Counted from the first letter of the stretch, positions 54,857-63,842 are shown. The stretch: DNA of 64,000 nt from Pedobacter sp. D749 (GCF_019317285.1 NZ_CP079218.1:2170001-2234000); one strand, 5' to 3'. Numbers and translations: made by a program. The notes: generated from the sequence alone by a model not told the origin.

Positions 54857-54900
54857 AAAAAGAAAGCCCTTCTAGTTTTAGAAGGGCTTTCTTTTTGGCT
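54857..54900. terminator. Strong bidirectional Rho-independent terminator
   Basis: The arms at 54857-54874 and 54879-54896 form a perfect 18-bp stem (AAGCCCTTCTA / TAGAAGGGCTT core) with a four-base loop. T/A tracts flank both sides. It ends the histone-like gene on the plus strand and can also stop minus-strand transcripts from the LytTR gene at 54931. Confidence 0.95.
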
Positions 54901-54930
54901 TTTATTTTAATTTTTGTGCGGCTTAAATGT

Positions 54931-55656
54931 CTATTTGTTACGTTTACTCGTAATAAGTTTATCGGTAAAAAAGTCACGAAAATCATTGTAGTAAAGATCG
55001 CCCACTGTAAAGCTGGTATGATTAGAAAGCGTTACCCTCGTTCCTTCAACATGTAAAATATGATTGATGGAAATAATATACCCCCTATGTAGTTGTATAA
55101 AGCCTTTTTCTATATTGAGCTGCTCTTTAACATCTTTCAAACTTAAATACGCTATAATTACTTTTTCTTTTGTATGGATTTTGATGTAGTTATGGAAACT
55201 TTCAAAAGCTATTATATCTGCATATCGTACCAAAACAGCTTTATGTTCCTCAGATTTATTTTTGACGAAAAAATAAGCTTCCTGCGCAATATCTTCTGTT
55301 TCATCTTCAAACATCCGGTTTACGGTTAAAGCAAATTTTGCATAACCATAAGGTTTAAGCAGATAAGCATCTGCTTCTGCTTCAAAGGCTTCAAAGGCAT
55401 ATTCCTCATGAGAGGTAGTAAATATGAGTTTTCTGGTTTTGGAGCGGATTGCTTTAGAAAGTTCAATGCCCGAAATCTGAGGCATTTGAATGTCCATAAA
55501 TATTACATCTACCTGATCAATCTTTTTCAGTTCTTTCAAGGCTGTCATTGGGTCAGTATAACTAGCCAGGAGTTCCATATTCGGTGCATCCGCTATATAT
55601 TTTTCAATACCCGAGATTGAGTTTTGTTGGTCATCAATGGCTATGCACCTAATCAT
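54931..55656 (-). CDS. Orphan LytTR response regulator
   Basis: The 241-residue protein has a receiver domain with D55 in FMDIQMPQISG and a LytTR domain (about 140-241, ADIIAFESFHNYIKIH, then LHRGYIISINHI). No kinase gene is adjacent, so its partner lies elsewhere, possibly the LytS-type kinase in this window or another. Length is normal. It is the only gene on its strand between two plus-strand small genes and ends at a shared strong terminator. Confidence 0.9.
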   Translation of the reverse strand: MIRCIAIDDQQNSISGIEKYIADAPNMELLASYTDPMTALKELKKIDQVDVIFMDIQMPQISGIELSKAIRSKTRKLIFTTSHEEYAFEAFEAEADAYLLKPYGYAKFALTVNRMFEDETEDIAQEAYFFVKNKSEEHKAVLVRYADIIAFESFHNYIKIHTKEKVIIAYLSLKDVKEQLNIEKGFIQLHRGYIISINHILHVEGTRVTLSNHTSFTVGDLYYNDFRDFFTDKLITSKRNK

Positions 55657-55777
55657 TTGTTAATCTTCATTGTATATATAACGAATTTACACCTTTTTAT
55701 ACCGAAAATAAAACGATTTATCCCGTTTCATCTCAAATTTTGATGATAGTGGCTAATTTAATGAAAAAAGGACGCTT

Positions 55778-55999
55778 ATGAGGTACACTGGGGTAATTAA
55801 ATGGTATAATCCGGTAAGAGGTTTTGGATTTATTGCACTTAATGATGGAAAAGAAATGGTTTATGCAGATAATCAGAAATTAATAGGGATTTACCGTCCT
55901 GCTTTACTTGTAGGAACAAAAGTTCGTTTCAATTTGGAACATGGACAACTAGGATGCCAGGCTACCAATATTATAGTGTTGGATATTGAATCTGAATAA
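55778..55999 (+). CDS. Cold-shock-domain-like protein
   Basis: The 73-residue protein has the CSD opening GVIKWYNPVRGFGFIALNDG (RNP1-like KWYN and GFGFI) and the second half GTKVRFNLEHGQLGCQATNI. This is the beta-barrel nucleic-acid-binding fold of CspA. It is divergent: the RNP2 segment (VFVH) is replaced by MVYAD. It should be a small cytoplasmic RNA/DNA-binding protein. It stands alone, and a terminator is found about 180 bp downstream rather than directly behind it. Confidence 0.8.
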   Translation: MRYTGVIKWYNPVRGFGFIALNDGKEMVYADNQKLIGIYRPALLVGTKVRFNLEHGQLGCQATNIIVLDIESE

Positions 56000-56368
56000 T
56001 ATTTGCACCTATCTGTAATGAAAACAGACCGATCTGTGTAACCTGGTTCACTAAAGTTAAATCAAATGCGATCTTTACTATCAATAAAAACAAAATTTGA
56101 TTCTTGTCGCAATTTTTAGCTGAACTGCACATCAAAAATATTTACATCTACCTGTCAAATATGTAATTAACCCTCTTCCTATCTAAACAGACAAGTTCTT
56201 TTAGATAGGATTTTTTTTTCGGATTGCGGTTGGTTATACATTCACAACGTTACCTGATAATTAATGCTGAAATTAAGTCACCGTACTTAGGTATCAGGAT
56301 AAGTTGCTATTAAAAATCAGCTGTCTTAATTTAAAAGCAATGAGTACTTTTAACTTAAAATGATTTTC
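56000..56368. other. Gene-free gap with a downstream terminator
   Basis: About 370 bases. Apart from the terminator at 56177-56220 I see no gene. The 177 bases between the cold-shock-like gene and the terminator could be a long 3' UTR or a small RNA; nothing decides this from sequence alone. Confidence 0.4.
56177..56220 (+). terminator. Rho-independent terminator
   Basis: The arms TCCTATCTAAA (56177-56187) and TTTAGATAGGA (56200-56210) are perfectly complementary and are followed by nine T residues. It reads on the plus strand and lies about 180 bp after the cold-shock-like gene. Confidence 0.85.
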
Positions 56369-57637
56369 CTACAAAATAGCCAGCATTTTCTTTGATCGTG
56401 TAAATGATATCGGCCAGGCATCGGCGCTGCTGGCTGCGGCTATTGCATAATATTCTTTGGCCTGAGTCTGATTGCCTTGAATAAGCCTGACATAAGCACT
56501 TAACTCATATATGAAATTCTTTAATTTGAGATCTATTCCCTTTTCAGTGCCTAAATAATCGAATATTTCTGCAGCTGCATTTATACGTTCATCATTAAAA
56601 TTTTCTATTTTAAAACCGCCGGGCATTGCGAACCAGTATTCCCAAATTCCACCCTGGGCATGCTTATTATATCCGTCTTTAACAAGTTGGATACCCACTT
56701 CTAATAGGGTGCCGTTGATTGTACTATCCTTCGTCATCATTTTACCCAGATCCAAATAACGGTTTATGGTAGGGCGTAATCCTTTTTGCTTGATCTCATC
56801 CAACATCATTTCTTTCCTGTACATGGGTTTATCGCTCATCAAAAACTGTTCATAGGCAAAGCTTGCAGGAAAATGATCGCTTATTTTTTCTAACCGGTAA
56901 CCTTTCGCCAGTTCTTTTCTTAAATCAATTACATAAGGGTGTCCAAAGTCGTGAAAATGATATACAGTAATGATGCCCCGTTTAAGATCGTAAATGTTAC
57001 TGTAAATAGTAGATAGTTTTCCTTCTTGTCGGGTACGGTTTAAAATATCGCGAAAAAAGGGAACACGTATAGTTTTTGCCTCTTTTAGCATCTCTTCTGA
57101 AATATCATACCTCCGGCAGGAATAGTTTTTAGTTTTTACCTTGCTGATATCAAAATTTGTATTGATCTGATAATACCCTGATTTGGGTAATTTAGTACCC
57201 GCATTAATGATGATCGAATGGCCAAGTGCATCTGCAATTAACACCTGCGAACTGATTGCGTAATCGTATTTTTCCAGATAAGCCAAAGCTTCCTTTACAG
57301 TTTTACATTTGCCGAGAATTTCAAAAAAAAGATCTCCTTTATAGATGTTTTTAGGATGATATTTAGCAGGATCGATATTTTGTGCGGTAAAATCGTAAAA
57401 CAGGCCATATTCATTCATGGCCGCCTGTGCTTGCAGATCAGGGAGTCCAAAACAAACCGAACCATACCTTTCTGCGGTTTTAGGGTTAAACCACATTCTT
57501 GCAAAGCCCATGTAATCATCTTCATTGGCTGCAGCAAATACTTCTCCTTTTAATGCACATGAAATTACTGTGCAGGCTTGGCTGGGTTTAAATAAGATGG
57601 AGATGGCGATAACTGCAAGCGTTATTATTTTCTTCAT
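56369..57637 (-). CDS. Secreted Ntn-type amide hydrolase (choloylglycine/penicillin acylase-like)
   Basis: The 422-residue protein has a signal peptide of 21 residues ending in SQA. Removal would expose C22 (ACTVISC) as an N-terminal nucleophile, followed by the family pattern AANEDDY, then MNEYGLFYDFTA. Such Cys-Ntn hydrolases cleave linear amide bonds, for example in bile salts, acyl-homoserine lactones or N-acyl amino acids. The C-terminal 140 residues are a helical, TPR-like region, which is less usual. Located in the periplasm. It is divergent from the AraC gene at 57881; the substrate is unknown. Confidence 0.82.
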   Translation of the reverse strand: MKKIITLAVIAISILFKPSQACTVISCALKGEVFAAANEDDYMGFARMWFNPKTAERYGSVCFGLPDLQAQAAMNEYGLFYDFTAQNIDPAKYHPKNIYKGDLFFEILGKCKTVKEALAYLEKYDYAISSQVLIADALGHSIIINAGTKLPKSGYYQINTNFDISKVKTKNYSCRRYDISEEMLKEAKTIRVPFFRDILNRTRQEGKLSTIYSNIYDLKRGIITVYHFHDFGHPYVIDLRKELAKGYRLEKISDHFPASFAYEQFLMSDKPMYRKEMMLDEIKQKGLRPTINRYLDLGKMMTKDSTINGTLLEVGIQLVKDGYNKHAQGGIWEYWFAMPGGFKIENFNDERINAAAEIFDYLGTEKGIDLKLKNFIYELSAYVRLIQGNQTQAKEYYAIAAASSADAWPISFTRSKKMLAIL

Positions 57638-57847
57638 TTTTAAATTTTCTTTAATGGTGCTAAGTTTATGCCATTAAAGAAAGTATTGCTCTAAAGTTAT
57701 TTCTGGCTCTCTTTTTAGAAAATCGAAACAAAACATGTCCATAATTGAACGGTTTCCGTTCGAAAACGAACAGAACTGAATCAACATCTTCTTCATCAAT
57801 AATGCAGAATAATTACTCTTATTTAGAATTGATATAAATAATATTGT

Positions 57848-57855
57848 TATATTTG
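57848..57855 (+). promoter_or_regulatory. Candidate -7 box of the AraC regulator gene
   Basis: TATATTTG matches TAnnTTTG and lies 25 bp before the ATG at 57881. A TTG at 57829-57831 is 16 bases upstream, somewhat closer than the optimal 19, so the promoter call is tentative. Confidence 0.4.
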
Positions 57856-57880
57856 TTTTTAACATTAACCCAGACCGGAA

Positions 57881-58861
57881 ATGATTGTAAAGGCAAGAAT
57901 AGAGCATCAGAAAGATTTTCTGTTCATGGAAGAAATTCCAGATAAGTATGTTCCCGATCACCGATTATCCGAAAAATCAATAACCATTAAAGATGCTCCG
58001 GTAGGCATTAAAAATTATCAGCTCTCTACCAATGGTCTCTTTTTGGTGCATTCTGAAATGAAATTTGATGAACCTGCCAGGATCCTTACCGAGGTAGAAG
58101 GAGAAGCCATTACCTGTCAGTTTATTTTTAGCAATAAAAATGGTTCTGGCGCTACCGGTAAACAATCGGCTAAATACGGCCGGAGCAGGCATAATATCCG
58201 CTATATCCCCTCGGCAAAAGAAGCTTACGATGTCAAGCCAGATGTAGAATTTGTATATTTCTTAATTGTACTCTCTAAAGATTACTATTTGCGTTTAGTC
58301 GATTTGTACTCTCCATTGCATGAGCAATTTGTGCAGGAGATTGAAAAAGGGATATCGACCTCTTTTGCCGAACACGATCTTTTTATGACACCAGAAATGC
58401 GCAGATCAATCGATGCGATTGTTACCTGCAGGCAGGACGGAGAATTGAAACGCCTGTTTACCGATGCCCGGATTACCGAATTGATTATGTATCAACTGGA
58501 ACAATTTAGTCAGCATATTCAAGGCGGTAAAGAAGCGCTACTGGATCGCGATATTCCAAAACTCGAAGAAGCCAGGGAGATTCTGGAACGCGATTATATT
58601 GATCCACCAACCCATAAGCAGCTTTCTAAAATGATCTTGCTTAATGAGTTTAAATTGAGAACAGGTTTTAAAAAATATTTTGGCAGTACCATATACGATT
58701 TTGTAACCCGTTTAAGAATGGAAGAGGCCAAAAGATTGATTTTAGAAGAAGGCAAAAATATGTACGAGGTAGGTGTAAACGTCGGTTTTAAACATCAGGC
58801 CAGTTTCACCAACGCTTTCAAAAAATACTACGGCATTTTGCCTAGTGATGTACGGCTCTGA
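57881..58861 (+). CDS. AraC-family transcriptional regulator beside the heme uptake genes (PchR-like)
   Basis: The 326-residue protein has an N-terminal sensor region without membrane helices (about 1-220) and a C-terminal double HTH. The HTH includes HKQLSKMILLNEFKLRTGFKKYFG and YEVGVNVGFKHQASFTNAFKKYYG. It resembles PchR-type regulators that are often placed next to siderophore and heme uptake genes. That gives it a likely role in iron control, and the nearby 21-bp repeats are candidate binding sites (inference). Its end overlaps by 20 bp the convergent Fur-like gene. A -7 box lies at 57848-57855. Confidence 0.88.
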   Translation: MIVKARIEHQKDFLFMEEIPDKYVPDHRLSEKSITIKDAPVGIKNYQLSTNGLFLVHSEMKFDEPARILTEVEGEAITCQFIFSNKNGSGATGKQSAKYGRSRHNIRYIPSAKEAYDVKPDVEFVYFLIVLSKDYYLRLVDLYSPLHEQFVQEIEKGISTSFAEHDLFMTPEMRRSIDAIVTCRQDGELKRLFTDARITELIMYQLEQFSQHIQGGKEALLDRDIPKLEEAREILERDYIDPPTHKQLSKMILLNEFKLRTGFKKYFGSTIYDFVTRLRMEEAKRLILEEGKNMYEVGVNVGFKHQASFTNAFKKYYGILPSDVRL

Positions 58862-59192
58862 TCTTATACAGAATTAGTCTCGATCCTGTACTTTGCGCTT
58901 CGGCTACACCTGCTGCTTCCATTAGCTTTAGGTTGGTATATACACAACCAATGCTGATGGGTGTTTTATCTTCCTTAAGCATTAGCCAAAGCGATTCGGG
59001 ATGAATAAAATCCCTTACCTCCATCAGTTTAAACGCAATCCATAATCTTTTTTCGGAAAAGGCAAGGCGTTTTAATCTACAATAATCATTTATTGTTTTT
59101 AAAAGTGTTTCTTTAAATGCGTCGGTACAGGCTGAATTTGGTAACTGGCCAATAGTTTGTGCGGTATTAAGTAGTTTTTGAATGTTTTCCAT
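58842..59192 (-). CDS. Fur-like winged-helix protein, short form
   Basis: The 116-residue protein matches the N-terminal winged-helix portion of Fur family members: RLAFSEKRLWIAFKLM, then IHPESLWLMLKED, then ISIGCVYTNLKLMEAAGVAE. In a Fur protein the same elements read RxxVLxxL, HxSAEEIY and SxxTVYRTL. The dimerisation half and its two CxxC zinc motifs are missing; normal length would be about 140-150 residues. It may be a naturally short paralogue without metal binding, or a truncated protein. It is 13 bp after hmuV-like in the operon, so regulation or scaffolding linked to heme uptake is plausible. Confidence 0.6.
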   Translation of the reverse strand: MENIQKLLNTAQTIGQLPNSACTDAFKETLLKTINDYCRLKRLAFSEKRLWIAFKLMEVRDFIHPESLWLMLKEDKTPISIGCVYTNLKLMEAAGVAEAQSTGSRLILYKIRAVHH

Positions 59193-59204
59193 AGGTAGGG
59201 GAGA

Positions 59205-60092
59205 TTAAATCTTTACAGATTGGAGGTTGATTAATTCATCGGTTTCGATAGTTTTTAACTTATATATAGGTTGTTGTGTCGTTTTCATATTGCTGTTAAA
59301 TTTTCCGGCATCGAGCTTAACTTCCTTTGGCACAATAACCGTTTTTAGACTGCTTTGGTCTGTATAGGCCTGTGCATGGATGCCAAATGCGGTATACAAA
59401 TGCTGTGGGGTAAGTACCTGTACAGGTGTTCCATCCCACCATTTTCTACCATCTTTTAAAATAACAATGCGGCTGGCATACTGCGCGGCCAGGTTAACTT
59501 CATGCAGCACAACAACAACCATGTAACCCTTTTTTGCCATGGCAGCAGCTATAGCCAGGGTTTGGTGCTGAAATTGAAGATCCATATTATTGGTCGGTTC
59601 GTCCAGGAGCAGTACCGAATCTTTATTGTTCCACAATTGGGCCAGTACCCTTGCCAGGTGTACCCGTTGCTGTTCACCTCCTGAAAGGCTTAACATCGAT
59701 CGGTCTGCAAGATCAGTTAATCCGCAGATTTCCATCGTTTCGGAAAGGGCCAGTTGATCATTTTTTGCCGATGATAAACTTTTAAAACCATAACGGCCCA
59801 TCATCACGATTTCTTTCACACTAAAGGCCATGGTAATAGGATTGTGCTGTTGCAGATAAGCCCTTTTGGTAGCCAACGTTTTTCGTTTGTAATCCTTAAT
59901 ATCTGCTCCATATAACATAATCCGCCCGCTATCAGGCTTTCGTTCACCAGAAAGCAAGCGCATTAAGGTAGACTTCCCCGCACCGTTCGATCCTAAAAGC
60001 GCAACCATTTCGCCTGGCCTGATACTGAACGAGATATCTTTTAAAAGTGGCCTGTTATTTAATTTATAGCTGATGGATTCTACTCTGAGCAT
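59205..60092 (-). CDS. hmuV: Heme ABC transporter ATP-binding protein
   Basis: The 295-residue protein has Walker A at 34-41 (GSNGAGKS), the LSGGEQQR signature and Walker B VLLLDEPTNNMD, as expected for the FecE/HmuV group. An additional C-terminal tail of about 40 residues (from DAGKFNSNMK) is unusual but not unique. It powers heme import together with the permease and binding protein encoded just upstream on the minus strand (11 bp to hmuU). Confidence 0.92.
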   Translation of the reverse strand: MLRVESISYKLNNRPLLKDISFSIRPGEMVALLGSNGAGKSTLMRLLSGERKPDSGRIMLYGADIKDYKRKTLATKRAYLQQHNPITMAFSVKEIVMMGRYGFKSLSSAKNDQLALSETMEICGLTDLADRSMLSLSGGEQQRVHLARVLAQLWNNKDSVLLLDEPTNNMDLQFQHQTLAIAAAMAKKGYMVVVVLHEVNLAAQYASRIVILKDGRKWWDGTPVQVLTPQHLYTAFGIHAQAYTDQSSLKTVIVPKEVKLDAGKFNSNMKTTQQPIYKLKTIETDELINLQSVKI

Positions 60093-60103
60093 AAACCGAT
60101 TAT

Positions 60104-61147
60104 TTAATTAACTAATTTCTTTTTGTCTTTAATGAGGATATATAAAAATATGGGCGTACCCATTAAAGCAGTAACCACGCCAATCGGCAATTCGATCGGT
60201 TGCACAATCAATCTCGAAACCATATCAGCCAATGTAAGCACCAATGCACCCATTAATGCCGAAACAGGAAGCACAAAACGATGATCTACTCCGCCCAACA
60301 AACGGGTAAGGTGGGGGATGAGCAGGCCAATAAATCCAATAATTCCCGAAACGGCAACAGAAGCACCAACAGCCATGGTAGCCAATACCACCACCAATAT
60401 TTTAATGCGGTTCGGGTTTAAGCCGATCAATTCTACCTGATTTTCTCCAATGGCAAATAGATTTAAACCTTTGGCTAAAAATGGGAGCCCGATTAAAGGG
60501 ATAAGTACAAAAGGAAATAAGCAGCTTACATTTTGCCAGGTTGCCCCGCCCAGGCTGCCCATCATCCAGAAGGTAATGCTCCTGAGTTTTTGTTCATCGG
60601 CCAGGTAAGTAACCAATCCGGTTAAAGCGCCTGCCATTGCATTGATGGCAATACCCACGAGCAACATGGTCGAAACATTGGCCTGTCCATTGATTTTGGA
60701 AAGATTGTACACCAACATAGCCGTAATACCTGCACCGGCAAAAGCGCCAAAGGCCAAAAGGTAATAACCCAGCAGCTGACTCAAACTAGAAAATAAAATT
60801 GTTTCGAAAGCAATAATCAAAACCGCCATTAACGATGCCCCAGCCGATATACCTACCAAACTGGGTTCGGCCAATGGATTCCTGAATATTCCTTGTATGG
60901 CTGCTCCAGAAATGCCCAAAGCAGCACCAACCAGTACACCCATTAAGGTGCGGGGCAGCCTGATCATCATAATTACCCCTTCATTTATACCATGATCGGC
61001 ACTGCTAAAAACAGAAAATCCCATGGCATGGGTTAAGGTATCAATCACTTCTTTTATGGGAATGCGCATGGCACCTAAGGCTAAGGAAAAACAGATGGAC
61101 ACCAATAAACCTACACTCAGGCAGGTATAAATAACAGTTCTTTTCAT
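60104..61147 (-). CDS. hmuU: FecCD-family heme/iron permease
   Basis: The 347-residue inner-membrane protein has about nine to ten helices. It shows the FecCD features RLPRTLMGVLVGAALGISGA, then GISAGASLM, then GFIGLLIPHLTRLLGGVDHR, and the ATPase-interaction loop. It forms the transmembrane channel of the heme importer. It overlaps hmuT by one base (ATGA-type junction) and precedes hmuV with an 11-bp gap, which shows translational coupling in one operon. Confidence 0.93.
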   Translation of the reverse strand: MKRTVIYTCLSVGLLVSICFSLALGAMRIPIKEVIDTLTHAMGFSVFSSADHGINEGVIMMIRLPRTLMGVLVGAALGISGAAIQGIFRNPLAEPSLVGISAGASLMAVLIIAFETILFSSLSQLLGYYLLAFGAFAGAGITAMLVYNLSKINGQANVSTMLLVGIAINAMAGALTGLVTYLADEQKLRSITFWMMGSLGGATWQNVSCLFPFVLIPLIGLPFLAKGLNLFAIGENQVELIGLNPNRIKILVVVLATMAVGASVAVSGIIGFIGLLIPHLTRLLGGVDHRFVLPVSALMGALVLTLADMVSRLIVQPIELPIGVVTALMGTPIFLYILIKDKKKLVN

Positions 61148-61989
61148 TACAAAATACGGTTATTTAGTGCTTTAATGGCTTCTGGCAGTCTATTGCTAAA
61201 GTTGATCAGCAGAGGTCCGTTCATTTCTATGATCTTTTTATTTTTTCCAGCATTGGTATAACTTACACCAGGGAGATCTAAAAAGGCTGCTCTTCCGCCT
61301 AAACTGCTTAATCCGAAATCGAACATTAAAATCACATCCGGATTGCTTTTAATCAATGCTTCGGTGGTATAAGGTTTAAAATCGCTAAACTCCAGAATGG
61401 CATTTTTGCCTCCGGCCAGTTTAATAATCTCATCTATGCTGCTGCCTTTGCCGGCTACATTCATGGTGCCAACGCCACGTGCATAAATAAATAAAACCTT
61501 CGGGCTTTTGCTGCCCTTTTTTAGCTGACTTAAAGTGGTATTGATGTTACTTTCTGTTTTTTGTGCCAGTTGTTCTCCTCGTGCCTTATCGCCAATGGCA
61601 GCAGCAATTTGCCTGATAAATTTTGTTGCGCCCTGAACAGAAAATTCCTGACGAATGGTAACCACCCGGATACCCAATGATTTAAACTGATACAGGTTTT
61701 CTTTAGAAAAATCTCCTTCAGGTACCAAGATAAGATCTGGACGGTAAGCGGTAATACTTTCAACAGAAAAAGACCGGTTTCTGCTCACTTTAGGCAATCT
61801 GTTGATCTCTTCAGGCGATACACTGGTTACATCAGTAGCCAGAATATTCTTGCCATAACCCAATGCATTTACGGTTTCACTAATGGCACTGCTTAAGGTA
61901 ATGATACGCTTCGCCTGTGCAGCAACATATTGCGTAGCACTAAAAAAAGAAACGATAATCAATACAATATAATACTTTTTAATCCTCAT
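61147..61989 (-). CDS. hmuT: Heme ABC transporter periplasmic binding protein
   Basis: The 280-residue protein has a signal peptide (about 1-24, ending VAAQ) rather than a lipobox. The helical-backbone binding-protein fold has RIITLSSAISETVNALGYG at the start, VTSVSPEEINRLPKVS, and the ARGVGTMNVAGKGSSIDEII segment of the HmuT family. It delivers heme from the periplasm to HmuU. It is the first gene of the minus-strand operon hmuT-hmuU-hmuV-fur-like. It is divergent from the HmuY lipoproteins across a 325-bp region that holds three 21-bp repeats. Confidence 0.9.
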   Translation of the reverse strand: MRIKKYYIVLIIVSFFSATQYVAAQAKRIITLSSAISETVNALGYGKNILATDVTSVSPEEINRLPKVSRNRSFSVESITAYRPDLILVPEGDFSKENLYQFKSLGIRVVTIRQEFSVQGATKFIRQIAAAIGDKARGEQLAQKTESNINTTLSQLKKGSKSPKVLFIYARGVGTMNVAGKGSSIDEIIKLAGGKNAILEFSDFKPYTTEALIKSNPDVILMFDFGLSSLGGRAAFLDLPGVSYTNAGKNKKIIEMNGPLLINFSNRLPEAIKALNNRIL

Positions 61990-62187
61990 GTAGGCGATGG
62001 TTATAGGAACAAAAAAAGTGTTTAATTAATCTAAATACAAGTAATTGGGCAAGCAAGATATTTAGCCCGGATGCAATTTTTAAAACCTATTTAGATTTTC
62101 TATTTTATTATTCATCTGTTTTTCAGTTGTTTATGATTTATTTTGAAGGAGGTAATTCATAAGACTTAGTTAAAACCGGTGATAAAT

Positions 62188-62250
62188 AATACGCTTTGAA
62201 CAAAAGAAAATACGGATTGAACAAAATAAAATACGGATTGAACAAACCAT
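62188..62250. repeat. Three tandem 21-bp direct repeats in the heme promoter region
   Basis: Three copies, at 62188-62208, 62209-62229 and 62230-62250, share AATACG, then a TTGAACAAA core. The second and third copies are almost identical (AATACGGATTGAACAAA). The spacing of exactly 21 bp is two turns of DNA helix. They lie upstream of the first HmuY-like gene, in front of a weak -7-like box GATGTTTG (62268-62275). This fits a binding site array for an activator such as an AraC-type or LytTR protein. Confidence 0.75.
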
Positions 62251-62314
62251 TTATGGTGGTTAATATGGATGTTTGCAATATTATTATTTAGAATGATTAA
62301 AAATAATATCCGTA

Positions 62315-63046
62315 ATGAAGTATATAAAACATAGCCAACCAGTAAAGAGAAAAACAGTTTTAGCTCTTGGTTTTTTGTTATTGGTTCTCTCGCTTGGTTC
62401 TTGCAAAAAAGATGAGCCCGATCCAAACGAAGTTTTACAGGACGGTAAGAGTATTGTGGTAACCGATCTGGCTGGCGATACACAGGCAGCCATGGGCAAT
62501 GGAACGCCGGGCAAAGAAGTACGTGCATTTTATACTTTTCTTTTTCGCTTTAAAGATCAGAAACAGATCTGGATCCGTAATGCAGCTGATTCTGCACAAT
62601 GGCTAAAAACAAAAGACTGGGACCTCGCCTTTACCGGTCCCTACAACAGCGAGGTTTATGTAAATGATAAAGATTATCAATTTAACCCTGGTTATGGCGG
62701 AACTGCGAAAAGTGCAGTTGTAATGCTTGAGCAAAGTTACGACACCGTTAATCAGGCACCTTCTGATCAGGCTTTTAGTGTGAGCGAAGTAACTAAAATC
62801 GGCTGGGCATCGTCCGCAACCTCATACGGATGGTTTTTCTATAGCCTTAGTTCGCATATTATGCAGGCTATACCCAACCGCACCTACGCCATTAGGTTAC
62901 CTGATGGTAAATATGCCAAACTACAATTAATCAACGCCTATAAAGGCAATCCTCCCAGTGTTACTGATTTAAACTGGCCTGCGCCTTATTATACTTTTAA
63001 ATATTACGTACAGCAAGATGGAAGCAAAAATTTACAGACCAAATAA
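62315..63046 (+). CDS. hmuY: HmuY-family heme-binding lipoprotein
   Basis: The 243-residue lipoprotein has a lipobox LGSC (C30). The fold has HmuY-like elements, such as TDLAGDTQAAMGNG, then FYTFLFRFKDQKQIW, WDLAFTG and a late RTYAIRLPDGKYAKLQ pair. HmuY is a surface hemophore that takes heme from host proteins and hands it to HmuR. It is the first of two tandem hmuY-like genes (7 bp apart) and is divergent from hmuTUV. The symbol reflects family only. Confidence 0.85.
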   Translation: MKYIKHSQPVKRKTVLALGFLLLVLSLGSCKKDEPDPNEVLQDGKSIVVTDLAGDTQAAMGNGTPGKEVRAFYTFLFRFKDQKQIWIRNAADSAQWLKTKDWDLAFTGPYNSEVYVNDKDYQFNPGYGGTAKSAVVMLEQSYDTVNQAPSDQAFSVSEVTKIGWASSATSYGWFFYSLSSHIMQAIPNRTYAIRLPDGKYAKLQLINAYKGNPPSVTDLNWPAPYYTFKYYVQQDGSKNLQTK

Positions 63047-63053
63047 TTGAAAG

Positions 63054-63812
63054 ATGAAGAATATTACTATAATAAATAAAGCGCTGTTTAAATGGGCATC
63101 AACCTCTTTGGTACTGGCTGTGATCTTTACGGGATGCAAAAAAGATGAGATTATTTCTCCTGAGCCTGGAAAAGAAACACCGATCAAAACAGAGGGCGGT
63201 ACAGCATATTATAAATTACAGCGTATCGAAAACCTTGCTGTAGAAACGGATGATGCCAATCCAACCGTACCACCAACAGCTGTGCTGTTCAGCCTGGAAA
63301 CAAAAGAAATAGTGCCCTTGCTATATGCCAAAACAAATCGTTGGGATGTTGGCTTTAACGGCCTTTATAATAGTTTTTTAAGTCCTAACAACGGTCAGTC
63401 ATCAACAAGTTTAGGATCGGGAAGCACAGGTTCAGGCGCTATTGCCATTTTGGAAAAACCATTTGACCAGGTAGTTGATGTGCCTGCAGATGCTGCATTA
63501 AGCATCAGCAAATTTATTGGAACCGATAATGAAGGCGATTTTGGGGAAGGCATTGGTTGGTACCTGTACGATTTTGGAGGCACCAAAAGGGGAGACGGCA
63601 GTTATGATAAACAACATGTGGCTTATGCCATGCCCGAGAAAAGAACGATTATCATCCGTACGGCCAAGGGCGATTATGCCAAGATTAAAATGATCAGTTG
63701 TTATAAAGATGCTTTTACTGCCGATAAATGGTTCAGAACAACACCGCACATGTATTTCACTTTTGAATACGTCATTGTGCCAAAAGGAAGTACCAAATTC
63801 GAAATCAAATAA
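63054..63812 (+). CDS. Second HmuY-like lipoprotein
   Basis: The 252-residue lipoprotein has a lipobox FTGC (C28). It shares the HmuY plan with the upstream protein: ETKEIVPLLYAKTNRWDVGFNG, a Ser/Gly-rich loop, and RTIIIRTAKGDYAKIKM near the end. The two have diverged strongly in the loops. Two HmuY-like proteins in tandem suggests different ligands or stages of heme capture. It starts 7 bp after the first hmuY and 30 bp before the next lipoprotein gene, so all three form one transcript. Confidence 0.82.
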   Translation: MKNITIINKALFKWASTSLVLAVIFTGCKKDEIISPEPGKETPIKTEGGTAYYKLQRIENLAVETDDANPTVPPTAVLFSLETKEIVPLLYAKTNRWDVGFNGLYNSFLSPNNGQSSTSLGSGSTGSGAIAILEKPFDQVVDVPADAALSISKFIGTDNEGDFGEGIGWYLYDFGGTKRGDGSYDKQHVAYAMPEKRTIIIRTAKGDYAKIKMISCYKDAFTADKWFRTTPHMYFTFEYVIVPKGSTKFEIK

Positions 63813-63842
63813 AACCACAAATAAATTAATACAAGTATTAAA

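Noticed and set aside
62188..62250. Possible mini CRISPR array
   Set aside because: The units are contiguous with no spacers and only three copies; direct operator repeats are a better explanation.
62166..62528. 120-codon minus-strand frame over the hmuY promoter
   Set aside because: It overlaps the 21-bp repeats and the start of a clear lipoprotein gene on the other strand; its repeated VQSVFYF pattern merely translates the repeats.
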